Part shown: positions 7,160-15,385 of the stretch, piece after piece
Numbering within the stretch: position 1 is the first letter of the stretch
Layout: each line of letters opens with the position of its first letter
Origin: an uncultured Dialister sp.
GTDB lineage: Bacteria > Bacillota > Negativicutes > Veillonellales > Dialisteraceae
Length of the DNA: 18,446 nt
Direction: 5' to 3'
NCBI GenBank assembly: GCA_900543455.1
Contig: UQRR01000042.1
Coordinates: 1-18,446, forward strand
Position numbers and translations under genes: made by a program
The notes under the pieces: generated by a model
Seen by the model: the letters and a program-made list of their open reading frames with translations, nothing else
Databases searched by the model: none
Told to the model about the DNA's origin: nothing

Positions 7160-7699
7160 TCACTGCACGAGATCTTCCTGATCGATTTCCTGAAAGGAAT
7201 ACACCGCTTCTTCCCAGCGTCCCTGAGATTTCAGGATGCACTCGATGAAATCACGCGCGGCCCCGCGGCCGCCGTTATATGCCGAGACAAAGTCTGCGGC
7301 GGACTGGTTTTCCTCGCAGCCGTCTGCCGGACAGCCCGAGAGCCCCACGAAGGAGAAAAGCGGCAGGTCATTCAGGTCATCGCCCATGTACGCCGCCTCA
7401 TTCCACGAAAGACCTCTCTCTTTCAGGAGCGAATGCATGGCAGAGACCTTGTGCTTGATGCCCATGAGTACGAAATCACAGGCGAGCTCCTTCGCGCGCG
7501 CTTCTACGATCGGCGAAGTCCTCCCTGTGATGAAACCGACTGCATAGCCCATGCGGTGGGCGAGAGAAATCGCCAGTCCGTCATGTGCGTTGAAAAGCTT
7601 ATATGCCTCACCGCCGCTCCCCATGACGAGCGTCCCGTCTGTCAGTGTGCCATCGACATCAAAGGCGATGAGCTTCACCTGTTCCGCGCCGATCATCAC
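7160..7699 (-). CDS. kdsC: KdsC, Kdo-8-phosphate phosphatase
   Basis: 179 residues, matching the cap-less C0 HAD phosphatases of the KdsC type. Motif I is FDVDGTLTDG (D14 nucleophile, D16), motif II is T58 in FITGR, motif III lysines are K82/K84, and motif IV is GDDLND (106-111). It removes phosphate from Kdo-8-P to release Kdo in the cytoplasm. The first start codon is GTG at 7699, overlapping the kdsD stop as GTGA. The next codon is ATG at 7696, with AGGGGG better spaced (about 7 nt), so 7696 may be the true start. The direct kdsD-kdsC overlap supports KdsC over other small HAD phosphatases. Confidence 0.94.
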   Translation of the reverse strand: MMIGAEQVKLIAFDVDGTLTDGTLVMGSGGEAYKLFNAHDGLAISLAHRMGYAVGFITGRTSPIVEARAKELACDFVLMGIKHKVSAMHSLLKERGLSWNEAAYMGDDLNDLPLFSFVGLSGCPADGCEENQSAADFVSAYNGGRGAARDFIECILKSQGRWEEAVYSFQEIDQEDLVQ

Positions 7700-8667
7700 A
7701 TGACCCCCTGCCGCAAAAGATCGGTGATATGTACCATGCCGATCGCCTTGCCTGCCTCATCACAGACGGGAAGCACGGTGATCGGATGCGGCATGTGCTT
7801 TTCCATGATGTGCAGGGCTTCGGCCGCCAGCTTCTGCTGCGAGATCACCATCGGTGCCTTCGTCATGACGTCCCTCACGGGGAGAAGCAGGAAATCTTCC
7901 CCCTTCTCGAGGCCGCGGCGGACATCACCGTCCGTCATGAGCCCCAGAAGCTGTCCGTCCCCATCCGTCACAGAGACAGCGCCGAGTCCTTTATCTGTCA
8001 TCACAAAGAGCGCATCCTTGACCGAAGCCAGTTCATTGATCAAAGGATTGTCCTCGCCTTTGTGCATCACCATCTCGACGGTCAGAAGCAAACGCTTGCC
8101 GAGGGATCCGCCCGGATGGAAAATCGCAAAATTATCTGCCGTGAAATGATGGCGCTCCATCAAAGAGACAGCAAGCGCATCTCCCAGAGCCAGAGCAGCC
8201 GTCGTCGAGCTCGTCGGAGCGAGTCCCAGACTGTCTGCTTCTTTTTCGACGCCTGCATCGAGCACCGCATCCGCATTCCGCGCGAGTGTCGAATTCTTTT
8301 TCCCGACGACCGCGATGAGCTTTGCCCCGATGCGCTTCAGAGATGGGAGAATATTCAGTACCTCGCCCGTTTCCCCGCTGTTCGAATACGCGATGACCAC
8401 ATCATCGGCTGTCACCATGCCAAGATCCCCGTGAATACCTTCTGCCGGATGCAGGAAAAAAGCCGGTGTCCCGGTGCTGGCCATGGTTGCTGCCACTTTC
8501 CGTGCAATGTGGCCCGATTTCCCCATCCCCGTCAGTACCACGCGCCCCTTGGACGCTTCGATCAGGCAAACGGCTTTTTCAAATTCGCCGTCCAGATGAT
8601 CCACCAGAGAAAGGACAGCGGCTGCTTCATCCCGAAGCACCCGCGAAGCTGTTTCGATAACTGACAT
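7696..8667 (-). CDS. kdsD: KdsD/KpsF arabinose-5-phosphate isomerase
   Basis: 323 residues with an N-terminal SIS domain (about 30-190) and two CBS repeats (about 200-320), the usual architecture. Residues matching the E. coli KdsD active site at a constant offset are K50, E102, E143 and H184 (in FHPGGSLG). It converts ribulose-5-phosphate to arabinose-5-phosphate, the first committed Kdo step. The start ATG has an AAGGAGG site 4-5 nt upstream and a possible promoter about 40 bp upstream. The stop overlaps the kdsC start. KpsF and GutQ are close relatives, but the Kdo gene context favours KdsD. Confidence 0.95.
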   Translation of the reverse strand: MSVIETASRVLRDEAAAVLSLVDHLDGEFEKAVCLIEASKGRVVLTGMGKSGHIARKVAATMASTGTPAFFLHPAEGIHGDLGMVTADDVVIAYSNSGETGEVLNILPSLKRIGAKLIAVVGKKNSTLARNADAVLDAGVEKEADSLGLAPTSSTTAALALGDALAVSLMERHHFTADNFAIFHPGGSLGKRLLLTVEMVMHKGEDNPLINELASVKDALFVMTDKGLGAVSVTDGDGQLLGLMTDGDVRRGLEKGEDFLLLPVRDVMTKAPMVISQQKLAAEALHIMEKHMPHPITVLPVCDEAGKAIGMVHITDLLRQGVM

Positions 8668-8705
8668 GATGCCTCCTTGGTCAACGCAAAATAAGTTTAC
8701 ACCTT

Positions 8706-8711
8706 ATTATA
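8706..8711 (-). promoter_or_regulatory. Candidate -10 box upstream of kdsD
   Basis: A perfect TATAAT lies on the minus strand between copy D of the repeat and the kdsD ribosome site, about 40 bp before the start codon. No good -35 box is seen at 16-18 nt, so this is only a candidate for an internal promoter serving kdsD-kdsC. Confidence 0.45.
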
Positions 8712-8740
8712 CAATATTCGAGGGAAAATAGTTATATTGA

Positions 8741-8947
8741 GGTTCAGGGTTAGCCCGTGGGGCGCGCTGCCCCATTGATTGCGAATTTGAATGAGGAATT
8801 AGGAATGAGGAATTAGGAATGAAGGTGGCGGCTTCGCCGCAAATATATATGGGGCGATGCCCGAAGGTCGGAGGATAGAAGTCAGATGTCTAATGTCTGA
8901 TGTCTCCTAGTCTAATCCCTAATCCCTAGCCACTAGTCACCAGTCAC
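8741..8947 (+). repeat. Intergenic composite repeat, copy D
   Basis: Lies between kdsA and kdsD. It holds GGTTCAGGG, the conserved spacer, GAATTAG/GAATGAG heptamers, and the type-2 core (hairpin 8827-8840, to 8869). A fragment with GTCTGATGTCTCCTAGTCT shared with copy H follows, then five 7-bp units (8913-8947). The array runs directly into the kdsA stop codon, which spans its last base plus the next TA. Nothing else coding is seen. Confidence 0.8.
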
Positions 8948-9792
8948 TATTTCCCAGCCACGAGCCCCATTTCCTTATCCTTCTTTACGACGTCATTGAT
9001 CGCGATGAGGTCTTTCAGGAGGCCTTCAAGAGAAGAAAGATAGAGCATATTCGTGGAGTCAGAAAGACCTTCCGGCGGATTATCGTGGACTTCCATGAAG
9101 AAGCCGTCGACACCGGATGCCGCCGCCGCTCTTGCGAGGTACGGGATGAATTCACGCTGGCCGCCGGTGGTATTGCCCATACCTCCCGGGAGCTGGACGC
9201 TGTGGGTCGCATCGAAAATGACGGGATAGCCGAACTGTCGCATGATGGGGAAGGAACGCATATCGACCACGAGATTGTGATAGCCGAAGGAGGCTCCTCT
9301 TTCTGTCAGAGCGAGATTCGGATTTCCTGCCTCTTCCATCTTACCGATGACATTCTTCATATCTTCCGGCGCCATGAACTGGCCCTTCTTCACATTGACA
9401 GGCTTGCCCGTCTTTGCCGCGCCGTATACCAGATCGGTCTGGCGGCAGAGGAAGGCCGGGATCTGGAGCATGTCAAGCACCTGGGAAGCCGGTGCGAGCT
9501 GGGTCACATCATGCACGTCAGAGAGCACCGGCACCTGAAGCTCTTTCTTGATATCCGCAAGGATTTCGAGGCCCTTCTCGAGCCCCGGGCCACGGAAGGA
9601 GTTAAATGAGGAACGATTCGCCTTATCAAAAGACGCTTTGAAGATGTACTGTACACCAAGGCGATCACAGATTTTTTTGATTTCACGGCCGATCATCAGC
9701 GTGCGGTCATAGCCTTCAATGACGCAGGGGCCTGCGATCAGAAACAGCTTGCTGCCGTCGATGGTCAGATTTCCGACATGAATGGTTTTCAT
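8947..9792 (-). CDS. kdsA: KdsA, Kdo-8-phosphate synthase
   Basis: 281 residues, typical for KdsA. It condenses arabinose-5-phosphate with phosphoenolpyruvate to Kdo-8-P in the cytoplasm. Diagnostic stretches include IAGPCVIEG (20-26 region), KASFDKANRSS (52-62), DATHSVQLPGG and FMEVHDNP. C23, H197, E234 and D245 match the metal ligands of the metal-dependent class; the metal-independent E. coli enzyme has Asn at the Cys site. It starts at ATG with AAAGGAGC about 7 nt upstream. The TAG stop is formed at the edge of the heptamer array of copy D. It is separated from kdsB and kdsD by repeat elements rather than fused in a tight operon. Confidence 0.97.
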   Translation of the reverse strand: MKTIHVGNLTIDGSKLFLIAGPCVIEGYDRTLMIGREIKKICDRLGVQYIFKASFDKANRSSFNSFRGPGLEKGLEILADIKKELQVPVLSDVHDVTQLAPASQVLDMLQIPAFLCRQTDLVYGAAKTGKPVNVKKGQFMAPEDMKNVIGKMEEAGNPNLALTERGASFGYHNLVVDMRSFPIMRQFGYPVIFDATHSVQLPGGMGNTTGGQREFIPYLARAAAASGVDGFFMEVHDNPPEGLSDSTNMLYLSSLEGLLKDLIAINDVVKKDKEMGLVAGK

Positions 9793-9850
9793 AGGAAGCT
9801 CCTTTGAAGTTAGTTGTTAAATGGCAAATTCACAAATTATGTTTTTTCAG

Positions 9851-10033
9851 TTCTGAGTTAGGAGTTAGGAGTGAGGAGTGGTGGTGCGGCGCATAAAAAT
9901 CATATAGCGCCGGACATAAAAAGCAGAAAAACATGACCGAAACAAACTCATCCGACACACATGGGCATCGCTCCATTTTCCTTTTGCGACGCTATATGAA
10001 TCGTGCGCCGCCCTTTCACTCCCAGCGCCTCAC
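9851..10033 (+). repeat. Intergenic composite repeat, copy E (divergent, long inverted repeat)
   Basis: Lies between kdsB and kdsA. GAGTTAG/GAGTGAG heptamers at the left (9853-9883) lead into a type-1-like core (GCGGCGC 9886-9892). A related sequence recurs inverted at 9986-10011, so GCGGCGCA and CATATAGCG motifs are present in both arms around a unique middle of about 70 bp. This copy lacks the YAGYCAC array and the conserved spacer. No gene is seen. Confidence 0.65.
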
Positions 10034-10057
10034 TTATTGTGAAAATATTTGAAAAAA

Positions 10058-10789
10058 TTACATTCCCATTTTTTCAAAATACGCATTGGCCTTCTTCAGG
10101 TCTTCTTCGGTATCGATGCCGATATCCTGTGTCTTCACTTCGATGACACCGATCTTGTAGCCCATCTCAAGGGCACGGAGCTGCTCCAGGGACTCGGTCT
10201 TTTCGAGCGGGGTCTGCGCCATCTTCGCATAGGCGAGGAGGAAATCTCTCCGATACGCATAGATGCCGACGTGCTTCAGTGCCGGCACTTCGAAATCGTG
10301 GCGGGGATATGGGATGAGGGAACGGGAGAAGTAGAGTGCTTCGCCCTTCTGGTTCACGACGACTTTGACCGCGGAAGGATCATCATATTCGTCTTCGTGG
10401 AGGGGCGTTGCGACGGTCGCCATATCGAGCTCCGGATGGTCGATGAGGTCCTGCGCCAGACGATCGATCACATCCGGGTCGATCAGCGGTTCATCGCCCT
10501 GTACATTGACGATGATCTCATAATCCGGCGTATGGGAAGCCACTTCTGCCAGACGGTCGGTGCCTGTCGGATGGTCGACGGAGGTCATCATGACATGGCC
10601 GCCGAAGCTCTTGACTTCCTTCTCAATGTCCTCATGGTCTGTCGCCACGATGACGATATCAGGGAGCTTGGCCTTTATGGCTCTTTCATAGACACGATGC
10701 ACCAGTGTCTCTCCTGCAATCAGACGGAGCGGCTTTCCCGGAAGACGTGTCGATGCATACCGGGATGGAATGATACAAGCAATTTTCAT
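10058..10789 (-). CDS. kdsB: KdsB, CMP-Kdo synthetase
   Basis: 243 residues from the chosen start, matching the usual 245-250. The nucleotidyltransferase signature IPSRYASTRLPGKPL (7-21), HPTGTDR (73-79) and NVQGDEP (95-101, metal-binding D99) identify KdsB. It activates Kdo with CTP to CMP-Kdo for WaaA. I chose ATG 10789 because AAAGGAG sits 6 nt upstream and the protein then begins exactly at the conserved MKIACIIPSR. An in-frame ATG at 10828 overlaps the lpxK stop (ATGA) and would add 13 unconserved residues, but has no comparable ribosome site. Confidence 0.96.
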   Translation of the reverse strand: MKIACIIPSRYASTRLPGKPLRLIAGETLVHRVYERAIKAKLPDIVIVATDHEDIEKEVKSFGGHVMMTSVDHPTGTDRLAEVASHTPDYEIIVNVQGDEPLIDPDVIDRLAQDLIDHPELDMATVATPLHEDEYDDPSAVKVVVNQKGEALYFSRSLIPYPRHDFEVPALKHVGIYAYRRDFLLAYAKMAQTPLEKTESLEQLRALEMGYKIGVIEVKTQDIGIDTEEDLKKANAYFEKMGM

Positions 10790-10795
10790 GATAAA

Positions 10796-10802
10796 CTCCT
10801 TT
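10796..10802 (-). promoter_or_regulatory. Ribosome binding site deciding the kdsB start
   Basis: AAAGGAG on the minus strand, 6 nt before ATG 10789. It lies inside the alternative longer reading frame, and argues that the short form is the main product. Confidence 0.8.
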
Positions 10803-10824
10803 GCGTAGGGACTAGTGACAGGGA

Positions 10825-11952
10825 TCATAGATGAGGAACTTGCGGCTTGGCATGGAGGAATTCTTCCAATACCTCCCTGTCTTCCTCGGGCAATGTCATC
10901 GCGATCTCAAGGACGGAAAAGGGAATATCAGACTCGGCGAGGCTGGCAAGGGAGAGCATCTTCACGGCATCTTTTTCTGTCATGACGATGAGCTCGGCGC
11001 CCTTGACTTTGGCTTCGGAGATCGCATTCCGCACATCCTCTTCGGTATACCTGTGGTGGTCAGGGAAGGGCATCTCGCCCACCACGCGAAGGCCCGCTTC
11101 CTTGGCGGTCTTCTTAAAAGCAGCGGGGTTCCCGATGCCGGAGACCAGGTAGGCTTTCTTCATCCTGACGTCTTCGAGCGCCCCTTCATGAAGGAAGGCT
11201 TTCCATTTCTCATACGGCACCACCTTTGACGGCGCATGCGCGGAGGAAAGAATCGGCACGCCCGGTGCAAGACGGGCAAGCTCTTCTCTGATCTCTATCA
11301 AATCTGTCAGATGCACCTGATCGCTCTTCGTCAGGATGAAAAGGCTCGCCCGAGAAAGGGCATCGAGCGGCTCCCGGAGCAGACCGCGGGGCAGCCCGTG
11401 ACCATAGCCGAAGGGATTCGTCGCATCGATGAGAATGATATCTTGATCGCGTCTGAGCTTCCAGTACTGAAAGCCATCATCCAAAAGCAGGATGTCCACT
11501 CCCATTTCCTCAGCCCTCTTCACAGAGGCGATGCGGTCTTTCCCGATGAAAATGGGGACGGAGGGAAGTTTTCTCGCCATCATGTAGGGCTCGTCCCCTG
11601 CCATCTGCTGGGATACGAGGATGGATTTCCCATCCGATACACAGCCGCCTTCTTTTTCAAGGCCGCTTTTATAGCCTCGGCTGATGATGGCGGGCTTCTT
11701 ACCGATTGAGCGGAAGAGCTCGGCCAGCATCAGGATGCAGGGGGTCTTGCCCGTCCCGCCTGCCGTGATATTGCCGACACTGATAACGGGTACATGGGCG
11801 GAGACCGCAGCGGCCATATCCGCCGCCCTCTTCTTTTCGACCTGAGAGAAATACATTTTTTCCAGCTGCGAAAGGCCTGACAGGACCAGCCTGTCCATGC
11901 CCTTCGGCGATGGCTCCTTCATTAAGCCTGTGACATAGGACTCAAGACTCAT
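10825..11952 (-). CDS. lpxK: LpxK, tetraacyldisaccharide 4'-kinase
   Basis: 375 residues, slightly longer than E. coli LpxK (328). It phosphorylates the 4' position of the lipid A disaccharide to give lipid IVA at the inner membrane. The P-loop is GGTGKT (65-70) inside SVGNITAGGTGKTP, followed by IISRGYKSG (about 89-97), LLLDDGFQYWKLRRD (155-169) and a late TEKDAVK, all typical of the family. The start ATG lies 11 nt inside the waaA reading frame, with GGGAGG 5 nt upstream, so lpxK is translated from the waaA message. Its stop overlaps the alternative upstream kdsB ATG. Confidence 0.95.
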   Translation of the reverse strand: MSLESYVTGLMKEPSPKGMDRLVLSGLSQLEKMYFSQVEKKRAADMAAAVSAHVPVISVGNITAGGTGKTPCILMLAELFRSIGKKPAIISRGYKSGLEKEGGCVSDGKSILVSQQMAGDEPYMMARKLPSVPIFIGKDRIASVKRAEEMGVDILLLDDGFQYWKLRRDQDIILIDATNPFGYGHGLPRGLLREPLDALSRASLFILTKSDQVHLTDLIEIREELARLAPGVPILSSAHAPSKVVPYEKWKAFLHEGALEDVRMKKAYLVSGIGNPAAFKKTAKEAGLRVVGEMPFPDHHRYTEEDVRNAISEAKVKGAELIVMTEKDAVKMLSLASLAESDIPFSVLEIAMTLPEEDREVLEEFLHAKPQVPHL

Positions 11953-13270
11953 GACGGCCTCCCAGCTTCACGCCAGCTTCCGCGACCAGCTGCTCGAAAG
12001 CCTTGATATTTCTCTCGGTCGCGCCCTGATTCTCATGCACCACGGTCAAAGCTGCCTCTCCCATCCGTTTCATGGTATCGGGGTGGGAGAGAAGGTCCAT
12101 GAGTGTTTCCTTGAATTCATGCTCTGACTTCGTCATGAGGCACACGCCGCGGCTCTCCAAAAGTTCGAAGATTTCCTGAAAATTGAACATGTAAGGGCCG
12201 ACGATGACAGGCTTGCCATGCGCCGCCGGCTCCAGAATGTTATGACCGCCGACTTTGACGAAGCTGCCTCCGACAAAGACGACATCCGCCAGACTGTAAA
12301 GACGCCCCAGCTCGCCGATGGTATCCAGAATGACCACCTGCGGGCTCGTGCCGTCGTCCTCCTCCGTGCCCATCTTGGAGCGGCGAAGGACGCTATAGCC
12401 GTGATGCTTGATGGCAAATTTCACAGACGGCGCTCTCGTGATCTCGCGAACGGCGAGAAGCAGACGCGCATCTGGATATTTTTTCAGAATTTCACCAAAG
12501 GTACGGAGTACGATCTCCTCCTCTCCGCTGTGCGTGGAACCGGCGACGATGATCGGGCCCTTCCCGTCGAAGCGGAATTCTTTACGAAGCGCGGCGCGTT
12601 CTTCTTCCGACACTTCGGCGTACGTCTGATCGTACTTGGTATTGCCCGTGATGGTGCAGCGCTTCGGCTGAGCTCCCATCGCGATGATGCGCTCCTCGTC
12701 GATGCGGGACTGCATGCAGAAGCGCCGGATCTGGCAGAGCATGCGCGTCGTGAAGCGCTTGATCAGCGAATAGCGGCGCATCGAGCGGCTGCTGATGCGG
12801 CCATTCATCATCATGACCGGGATCTTTTTGCGGAAAGCGAGACGGAGGAAATTCGGCCACAGCTCCGTTTCGATCAGAATGATCGCCTTTGGATTCACGA
12901 TGTCTACGATGCGCTCGGTGATGACAGGCAGGTCAAAGGGGAAGAAAATGTGTCCATCCGCCTCGGGGATGATGCGCTGTGCCATGCGGTGACCGGTCGC
13001 GGTGACGACAGACACCACCACCATTTCATCCGGGTACTTTTTCTTCAGCTCGCGCACGATCGGGCTCGCAGCGACCACTTCACCGACGGAAGCGGCATGC
13101 ACCCAGATGGCATTGTGATAGGCGATCTGCTGCAAGGTAGGCGTCGGCATGACGCCCGCACTCTGCTTCAGACGGTCATAGAAGCCTTCTTCGAAGACAA
13201 GCCGATAAATCAGGATCGGTATCTGCAGCAGCCAGTAGGCGACAAGACAAATGTTGTAAATCCAGTACAA
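11942..13270 (-). CDS. waaA: WaaA/KdtA, Kdo transferase
   Basis: 442 residues, near E. coli WaaA (425). An N-terminal membrane anchor (about 4-24) precedes two Rossmann-like GT-B domains. HAASVGEV contains the probable catalytic base E64, and IETELWPN (133-140), GSTHSGEEE and FVGGSFVKVGGHNILEPAAHG are hallmark stretches. It moves Kdo from CMP-Kdo onto lipid IVA. The number of Kdo residues added cannot be read from sequence. The start codon is TTG, supported by AAAGGAG 6 nt upstream. The 3' end overlaps lpxK by 11 nt. Confidence 0.96.
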   Translation of the reverse strand: MYWIYNICLVAYWLLQIPILIYRLVFEEGFYDRLKQSAGVMPTPTLQQIAYHNAIWVHAASVGEVVAASPIVRELKKKYPDEMVVVSVVTATGHRMAQRIIPEADGHIFFPFDLPVITERIVDIVNPKAIILIETELWPNFLRLAFRKKIPVMMMNGRISSRSMRRYSLIKRFTTRMLCQIRRFCMQSRIDEERIIAMGAQPKRCTITGNTKYDQTYAEVSEEERAALRKEFRFDGKGPIIVAGSTHSGEEEIVLRTFGEILKKYPDARLLLAVREITRAPSVKFAIKHHGYSVLRRSKMGTEEDDGTSPQVVILDTIGELGRLYSLADVVFVGGSFVKVGGHNILEPAAHGKPVIVGPYMFNFQEIFELLESRGVCLMTKSEHEFKETLMDLLSHPDTMKRMGEAALTVVHENQGATERNIKAFEQLVAEAGVKLGGRHES

Positions 13271-13276
13271 TTTTTT

Positions 13277-13283
13277 CTCCTTT
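13277..13283 (-). promoter_or_regulatory. Ribosome binding site for the TTG start of waaA
   Basis: AAAGGAG on the minus strand, 6 nt before the TTG at 13270. It supports this rare start codon; no in-frame ATG or GTG is equally well placed. Confidence 0.75.
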
Positions 13284-13308
13284 GATGGTTGTTGGTTGTT
13301 TGGTTATT

Positions 13309-13592
13309 GGGTTCAACGGGTGTTGCGAGTTCAACAGGTTCAACAGGTTCAGCGGGTTCAACGGGGAAGGTGCGACGCATCAAAATTAGTAGCGCCGCGA
13401 AGTTTTATATAAAGGGTATTGGGGTGCTTTATGAATTATGCGCCCCTTCCCCACCTTCCCGTCAGAACCCATGGAACCGTTCGACCTACATTCATAGTAA
13501 GGGGCTGGCTGCTCACTGGGATAAAATCCTAGTTCCTAGTTCCTAATTCCTAATCCCTAGTCACCAGTCACTAGTCACCAGTCACTAGTCAC
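13309..13592 (+). repeat. Intergenic composite repeat, copy F, with 9-bp and 7-bp arrays
   Basis: Fills the msbA-waaA gap. The left part is a degenerate 9-bp array (GTTCAACAG, GTTCAGCGG and GTTCAACGG, about 13311-13363), unlike the 7-bp GGTTCAG arrays elsewhere. A decayed type-1 core follows (GCGACGCAT ... GCGCCGCG ... ATGCGCCCC, about 13371-13446), then about 80 bp with no match to other copies. It ends with nine contiguous 7-bp units (13530-13592) running from TAGTTCC through TAATCCC to TAGTCAC. These overlap the last codons and the stop of msbA. No gene is seen. Confidence 0.75.
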
Positions 13593-15348
13593 TATTTCTC
13601 TCAGAATCATTCTTCTGCGACATCGTATAGAGCTCATGATACAGCCCTTTCTTTTCCATGAGTTCTTGATGTGTACCGCTTTCTTCGATGACGCCGTGAT
13701 TCAGGACAAGGATCTGGTCGGCGTTTTTGATGGTCGAGAGGCGGTGGGCGATGACGAAGGAGGTACGGCCGACCATGAGTTTGTCGAGCGCATCCTGCAC
13801 GATCTTTTCGCTCTCCGTATCGAGCGCGGAAGTCGCTTCGTCGAGGATGAGGATCTTCGGATTCTTCAAGATCGCTCTTGCGATGGCGATGCGCTGGCGC
13901 TGACCGCCGGAGAGGACGAGACCGCGATCGCCGACCTTGGTATCGATGCCGCGCGGCAGGCCATGAATGAATTTCTCTGCATTCGCGGCCCGAATGGCAT
14001 CCCAGACCTCTTCATCCGTCGCATCCAGACGGCCATAGAGAACATTTTCTTTGATGGTGGTATTGAAGAGGAGTGTATCCTGCGGCACAAGGCCGATGTT
14101 GTCACGAAGGGAGCCGACTGTCACATCCCGGATGTCGACGCCATCGATGTAGATGGCTCCGCCTGTCACGTCATAGAAACGCGGAAGCAAGTTGGCAATG
14201 GTCGTCTTGCCGGCACCGGATGGGCCGACGACGGCGATGGTCTGTCCGGGTTTGGCGATGAAATTCAGATCCGTCAGTACCGGATTGTCTTTTTCGTAGG
14301 CAAAAGCCACATGACGCGCTTCGACACAGCCCTCTGTGACTTCGATCGGCTTGGCACCGTTTTTATCCTGGATTTCCGGCTTTTCATCAAGAATCGCAAA
14401 GACGCGATCCGCTGCGGCCAGAGACTTCTGGATATTACCGAAGCTTTCTGCCAGACGGCGGGTCGGATTGGCCAGGTTGATGGCGTAAATCAGGAAGGCA
14501 ATGAGTTCACCGGTGGTCATCACGCCTTCAATGACGGAGACACCGCCATACCAGATGATGGCGCAGACCGCAATAGCGGCGAGGAATTCGACAAGCGGAG
14601 TCATCTGGCTCTGCTGGCGGATGGAGCGCACCGTCGCCTTGAAGCTGGCTTCATTGATGTCATTGAAGCGTTTTTCTTCGAAGTCGCCGCGATTGAAGCT
14701 GCGCACGATGCGCACGCCCTGAATGGTTTCCTGAAGCATGGACGTCACATCAGCCAGTCGTTCCTGCACGTCGCGGCCGCTCGAGTGGAGCTTTCGCCCA
14801 AAGAATTTGATCGTGTAAGAAACGAGCGGTACGATCACAAGGCAGAGCATCGTCAGTTTCCACTGCAGGTAAATCATGGAAACGAAAGAACCAATGAAAA
14901 TCGCGCCTTCCTGCACCAGCTGGATGAAATTATCCACGATGGCTGTCTGCAGCGCCGCAATGTCATTCGTCAGGTTACTCATGATGTCCCCGGTGCGGCG
15001 ACGGTCATAGTAGGAAATCGATAATTTCTGCAGATGATGATAGAGCGTATTTCGAAGATCCTTGATGACAGCCTGCCCGATATATCCCATGAGGTAGCGG
15101 TGCCCAAAGGTGGTGATTGCGCGGATGAGGAAGGTCACAAGGATCGCCACGATGATGAGGTAGAGCATGGCAAGGTCTTTATCATTCAGCACCTTGTCGA
15201 TGACATCCTTGATGATCCACGGCACGACCAGGTTCGAGCCCGATACGAGCAGCATGAAGACAACGGAAACCAGAAGCAGCTTCCAATAAGGTTTTAAATA
15301 GGATAACAGTCTCATGTAACTGTTCAGTTTACTTGATTTTGTATTCAT
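13585..15348 (-). CDS. msbA: MsbA-type lipid A/LPS flippase ABC exporter
   Basis: 587 residues, the standard half-transporter length (E. coli MsbA 582). Six membrane helices lie in about residues 22-310. The nucleotide-binding domain then has Walker A GPSGAGKT (375-382), Q423, signature LSGGQ (479-483), Walker B ILILDE with E504, and H535. It flips core-lipid A across the inner membrane, handing it to the Lpt machine. The family includes multidrug exporters, but the position between lpxB and waaA argues for MsbA. The start ATG has GGAG 6 nt upstream. The final S-D codons and the TAG stop are supplied by the heptamer array of copy F. Confidence 0.92.
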   Translation of the reverse strand: MNTKSSKLNSYMRLLSYLKPYWKLLLVSVVFMLLVSGSNLVVPWIIKDVIDKVLNDKDLAMLYLIIVAILVTFLIRAITTFGHRYLMGYIGQAVIKDLRNTLYHHLQKLSISYYDRRRTGDIMSNLTNDIAALQTAIVDNFIQLVQEGAIFIGSFVSMIYLQWKLTMLCLVIVPLVSYTIKFFGRKLHSSGRDVQERLADVTSMLQETIQGVRIVRSFNRGDFEEKRFNDINEASFKATVRSIRQQSQMTPLVEFLAAIAVCAIIWYGGVSVIEGVMTTGELIAFLIYAINLANPTRRLAESFGNIQKSLAAADRVFAILDEKPEIQDKNGAKPIEVTEGCVEARHVAFAYEKDNPVLTDLNFIAKPGQTIAVVGPSGAGKTTIANLLPRFYDVTGGAIYIDGVDIRDVTVGSLRDNIGLVPQDTLLFNTTIKENVLYGRLDATDEEVWDAIRAANAEKFIHGLPRGIDTKVGDRGLVLSGGQRQRIAIARAILKNPKILILDEATSALDTESEKIVQDALDKLMVGRTSFVIAHRLSTIKNADQILVLNHGVIEESGTHQELMEKKGLYHELYTMSQKNDSERNSD

Positions 15349-15385
15349 TCCATTCTCCAGAAATTTTTTGGGGGGGAGAGACTAA

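Noticed and set aside
10790..10828. N-terminal extension of KdsB from ATG 10828
   Set aside because: The added residues precede the conserved MKIACIIPSR start and contain the ribosome site for ATG 10789. The ATGA overlap with lpxK is noted but not taken as the start.
12218..13285. 355-codon plus-strand open frame
   Set aside because: Antisense to waaA, with no recognisable motif; the waaA frame has clear family landmarks along its whole length.
13636..15024. 462-codon plus-strand open frame
   Set aside because: It lies wholly antisense to msbA, whose ABC motifs are complete. Its translation shows no recognisable domain and is rich in D, H and R as expected from a reverse-strand shadow.
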